A DNA stretch of 17,593 nt. Source: JACVRX01 sp035697245 (GTDB lineage Bacteria; Actinomycetota; Actinomycetes; Jiangellales; Jiangellaceae). The stretch's first letter is position 1. Each line of letters begins with the position of its first letter. Both the position numbers and the translations under genes were made by a program. Location of the stretch: the NCBI GenBank assembly GCA_035697245.1, contig DASSDH010000106.1, forward strand, positions 1 to 17,593. Direction: 5' to 3'. This document shows, one piece after another, positions 16,082 through 17,593 of the stretch. A model generated the notes under the pieces. It had not been told where the DNA came from. It did no database searches and saw only the letters and a program-made list of their open reading frames with translations.

Positions 16082-16704
16082 AGCCGATCGCCGGCGTCGC
16101 CTAGTCCCGGGACGATGTAGCCCTTGTCGTTCAACCGCTCGTCCAATGCCGCGGTCACGATGGTCACCGGCGCCTTTAACTCCGCCGTCTCCTGCTCGAG
16201 GTACGCGACTCCCTCTGGAGCTGCGAGCAAGCAGACCGCGGTGATCTGACCGGCACCACGGTCGGCGACGAAGCGGATCGCCGCTGCCAACGTGCCGCCA
16301 GTGGCGAGCATCGGATCGAGCAGATAGCACTGCCGTCCGGTGAGATCGTCCGGCAGCCGCGTCGCGTACGTCGTTGCCTGCAACGTGAGCTCGTCGCGGA
16401 TCATCCCGAGGAAGCCGATCTCTGCCGTCGGGAGTAACCGAGCCATCCCGTCGAGCATGCCCAACCCTGCCCGCAGGATCGGCACGACGAGCGGCTTCGG
16501 CGCCGACAGCTTGACACCGTCGGCCGGCCCGACTGGTGTCGTGATGCGCAACGGAGCGACTCGGGCATCGCGGGTGGCTTCGTACGCGAGCAGGGTCACC
16601 AGCTCGTCGGCCAGCAAGCGAAAGGTCGGCGACTCCGTGCGTTCGTCGCGTAGGACGGTCAGCTTGTGAGCGACCAGGGGGTGCTCGACCACCTGCAGGC
16701 GCAT
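16063..16704 (-). CDS. upp: Uracil phosphoribosyltransferase
   Basis: This 213-residue enzyme makes UMP from uracil and PRPP in pyrimidine salvage. It begins MRLQVVEHPLVAHKLTVLRD, as usual for Upp. VPILRAGLGML (74-84), the PRPP loop LDPMLATGGTLA (129-140) and the uracil-binding C-terminus GYIVPGLGDAGDR (195-207) are all intact. ATG at 16702-16704 is chosen to give the family length and N-terminus; the frame is open to 16890 but the extension has no family character. No strong ribosome-binding site precedes it. It is transcribed toward and overlaps the MBL gene, and diverges from the small basic protein gene at 16829. Confidence 0.96.
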   Translation of the reverse strand: MRLQVVEHPLVAHKLTVLRDERTESPTFRLLADELVTLLAYEATRDARVAPLRITTPVGPADGVKLSAPKPLVVPILRAGLGMLDGMARLLPTAEIGFLGMIRDELTLQATTYATRLPDDLTGRQCYLLDPMLATGGTLAAAIRFVADRGAGQITAVCLLAAPEGVAYLEQETAELKAPVTIVTAALDERLNDKGYIVPGLGDAGDRLYGIVG

Positions 16705-16777
16705 GGCGGGAATGTATCGCCTGAATCTGTTCCGATCACTGGGGTCGACCGCGAGTCTGGCCGGTGCTAGCGTCGCA

Positions 16778-16817
16778 ACCGCTCGTGTGCGAACGTCCCG
16801 ACCGCTCGTGTACGAAC
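16778..16817. repeat. Tandem 17-bp direct repeat in the upp / small-gene divergent region
   Basis: ACCGCTCGTGTGCGAAC (16778-16794) and ACCGCTCGTGTACGAAC (16801-16817) differ at one position and are offset by 23 bases, close to two helical turns. Each contains a near-palindromic core TCG-TGTG-CGA or TCG-TGTA-CGA. The second copy ends immediately before the AAGGAGG of the 16829 gene. The spacing suggests two sites for a dimeric regulator of one or both divergent genes, but no regulator can be named. Confidence 0.55.
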
Positions 16818-16828
16818 AAGGAGGCGCG

Positions 16829-17062
16829 ATGCCTGAGGGTGTAGTCCCTGCATCGGAACCCGCAGAGTTCGACCCGAACGGCATCACCACCGGACCATGT
16901 CGGCCCGGTCACCCGGCCCGAGACCCCGATCGCCTGCGCCGGCGGGCCGCGTTCCTCCGCGAACTCAACCAAGCTCGCGCACTGCTCGTGCGCACCACGT
17001 CGTGGCGGGTCATGACCGCCCGGGCGCGGGCACGTCGCCGCCCGACCAGCCTGGAGGCATGA
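16829..17062 (+). CDS. Small basic protein of unknown function
   Basis: The gene encodes 77 residues from ATG 16829, preceded by a near-perfect AAGGAGG (16818-16824), which fixes the start and argues that the frame is real. The N-terminal half is acidic and proline-rich (EPAEFDPNGI), with one cysteine in TTGPCRPGHP. The C-terminal half is strongly basic with a likely helix (RLRRRAAFLRELNQARALLV) and an arginine cluster near the end (ARARARRRPTS). That would fit nucleic-acid binding, but this is inference. I do not recognise the family. It lies just upstream of tadA on the same strand and may be co-transcribed. Confidence 0.6.
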   Translation: MPEGVVPASEPAEFDPNGITTGPCRPGHPARDPDRLRRRAAFLRELNQARALLVRTTSWRVMTARARARRRPTSLEA

Positions 17063-17096
17063 GCTGGTCGACGCACCGCGTTCAGGTGTGAGCGAC

Positions 17097-17558
17097 ATGT
17101 CCTCCGCCTATGTCGAACCGATGCGCCTGGCAATAGACGAGGCTCAGGCTGCGCAGGTCACCGGCGACGTCCCGATCGGCGCAGTGGTTGTCGGGCCGGC
17201 CGGCGCCGTGATCGGCCGTGGCCGAAACGCCCGGGAAGCGGAGGGTGATCCCACCGCGCATGCGGAGATCCTCGCCCTCCGCGCAGCTTCTGCCGCCGCT
17301 GGGTCGTGGCGGCTGGAGGGCTGCACGCTCGTCGTGACCCTGGAACCGTGCGCGATGTGCGCCGGCGCCGCTGTTCTGGCGCGGGTTGCCCGGCTGGTCT
17401 ATGGCACCGCCGATCCGAAGGGCGGTGCTGTCGGATCGCTGTGGGATCTTGTTCGTGATCGGCGGCTCAACCACCGGCCGGAGGTCGTGAGCGGTGTGCT
17501 CGCCGACGAATGTGCTGCCCTCCTGCGCGAGTTCTTCGACGCTCAGCGATTGCGATGA
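17097..17558 (+). CDS. tadA: tRNA-specific adenosine deaminase
   Basis: This protein of about 153 residues deaminates the wobble adenosine of tRNA-Arg(ACG) to inosine. The zinc deaminase site is complete: HAE (H55, E57) with the proton-shuttle glutamate, and PCAMC (C85, C88). The N-terminal YVEPMRLAIDEA and the motif DVPIGAVVV are typical, as is the C-terminal EFFDAQR. ATG at 17097 is preferred because AGGTG lies about 8 bases upstream. GTG at 17088 is an in-frame alternative adding three residues (156 total) and would overlap a tiny upstream frame. Related cytosine/guanine deaminases share the fold, but the TLEPCAMC-AGA context favours TadA. Confidence 0.93.
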   Translation: MSSAYVEPMRLAIDEAQAAQVTGDVPIGAVVVGPAGAVIGRGRNAREAEGDPTAHAEILALRAASAAAGSWRLEGCTLVVTLEPCAMCAGAAVLARVARLVYGTADPKGGAVGSLWDLVRDRRLNHRPEVVSGVLADECAALLREFFDAQRLR

Positions 17559-17593
17559 GCGCCGTCATGTCTGTCGTTCAGGCAACGCGGCTC
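17555..17593 (+). CDS. Possible start of next gene, cut by window end
   Basis: An ATG at 17555 overlaps the tadA stop (ATGA) and the frame stays open for 13 codons to the end of the window (MSAVMSVVQATRL). The overlap is suggestive of a coupled gene, but too little is present to judge. Confidence 0.2.
   Translation, partial: MSAVMSVVQATRL

Noticed and set aside
16778..16817. LexA or ClgR binding site
   Set aside because: The half-sites TCG-N4-CGA are in the opposite order from the LexA box CGAAC-N4-GTTCG, and the ClgR-like GTTCGC/GCG spacing is off by one; left as an unnamed repeat.

Overview
The window is high-GC, gene-dense DNA with many GTG starts, 1-4 bp gene overlaps, a three-gene pntAA/pntAB/pntB transhydrogenase and an ECF sigma/zinc-finger anti-sigma pair. 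Together these point to the chromosome of an actinobacterium (Actinomycetota). The genus cannot be fixed from the sequence alone. No tRNA, rRNA, CRISPR array, intact insertion sequence or phage gene was seen.

Left part (1-7062, nearly all minus strand). After the tail of a plus-strand gene (possible serine hydrolase) come, in order of transcription: a TfoX-N-domain protein and a class V (cysteine-desulfurase-like) aminotransferase overlapping by 4 bp; then coxM-coxS-coxL, encoding an aerobic molybdenum-copper CO dehydrogenase. The large subunit carries the form I active-site motif AYRCSFR and the gene order M-S-L is the form I order. coxL overlaps by 4 bp with a gene for an XdhC/CoxI-type Mo-cofactor maturation protein carrying a C-terminal YHS metal-binding domain. 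A VOC (glyoxalase/bleomycin-resistance fold) protein follows. The organism is therefore predicted to oxidise CO. The cluster is compact and lacks the usual coxD/E/F/G accessory genes in this window, which makes the XdhC-YHS fusion and the neighbouring NifS-fold protein the most interesting candidates for cofactor assembly.

Middle part (7063-10344). This is looser DNA: a large nested dyad at 7210-7291, a decayed coding relic beside it, a secreted AMIN-like protein, a small secreted two-cysteine peptide followed by a strong hairpin, the 5' stub of an alpha/beta-hydrolase gene, an ECF sigma factor with its membrane-anchored anti-sigma factor, a 48-residue membrane protein, and a divergent intergenic region with several hairpins.

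Right part (10354-17593, mostly plus strand). A RibD-C/DHFR-like reductase and a YdeI-family protein are followed by a DUF937 protein, the membrane-bound NAD(P) transhydrogenase operon, and an MBL-fold hydrolase. The MBL gene converges on and overlaps upp (uracil phosphoribosyltransferase, minus strand). Divergent from upp is a small basic protein with a strong ribosome-binding site, then tadA (tRNA adenosine deaminase). The right half is mainly housekeeping. The cox region and the small-protein/dyad region are the parts worth a second look.
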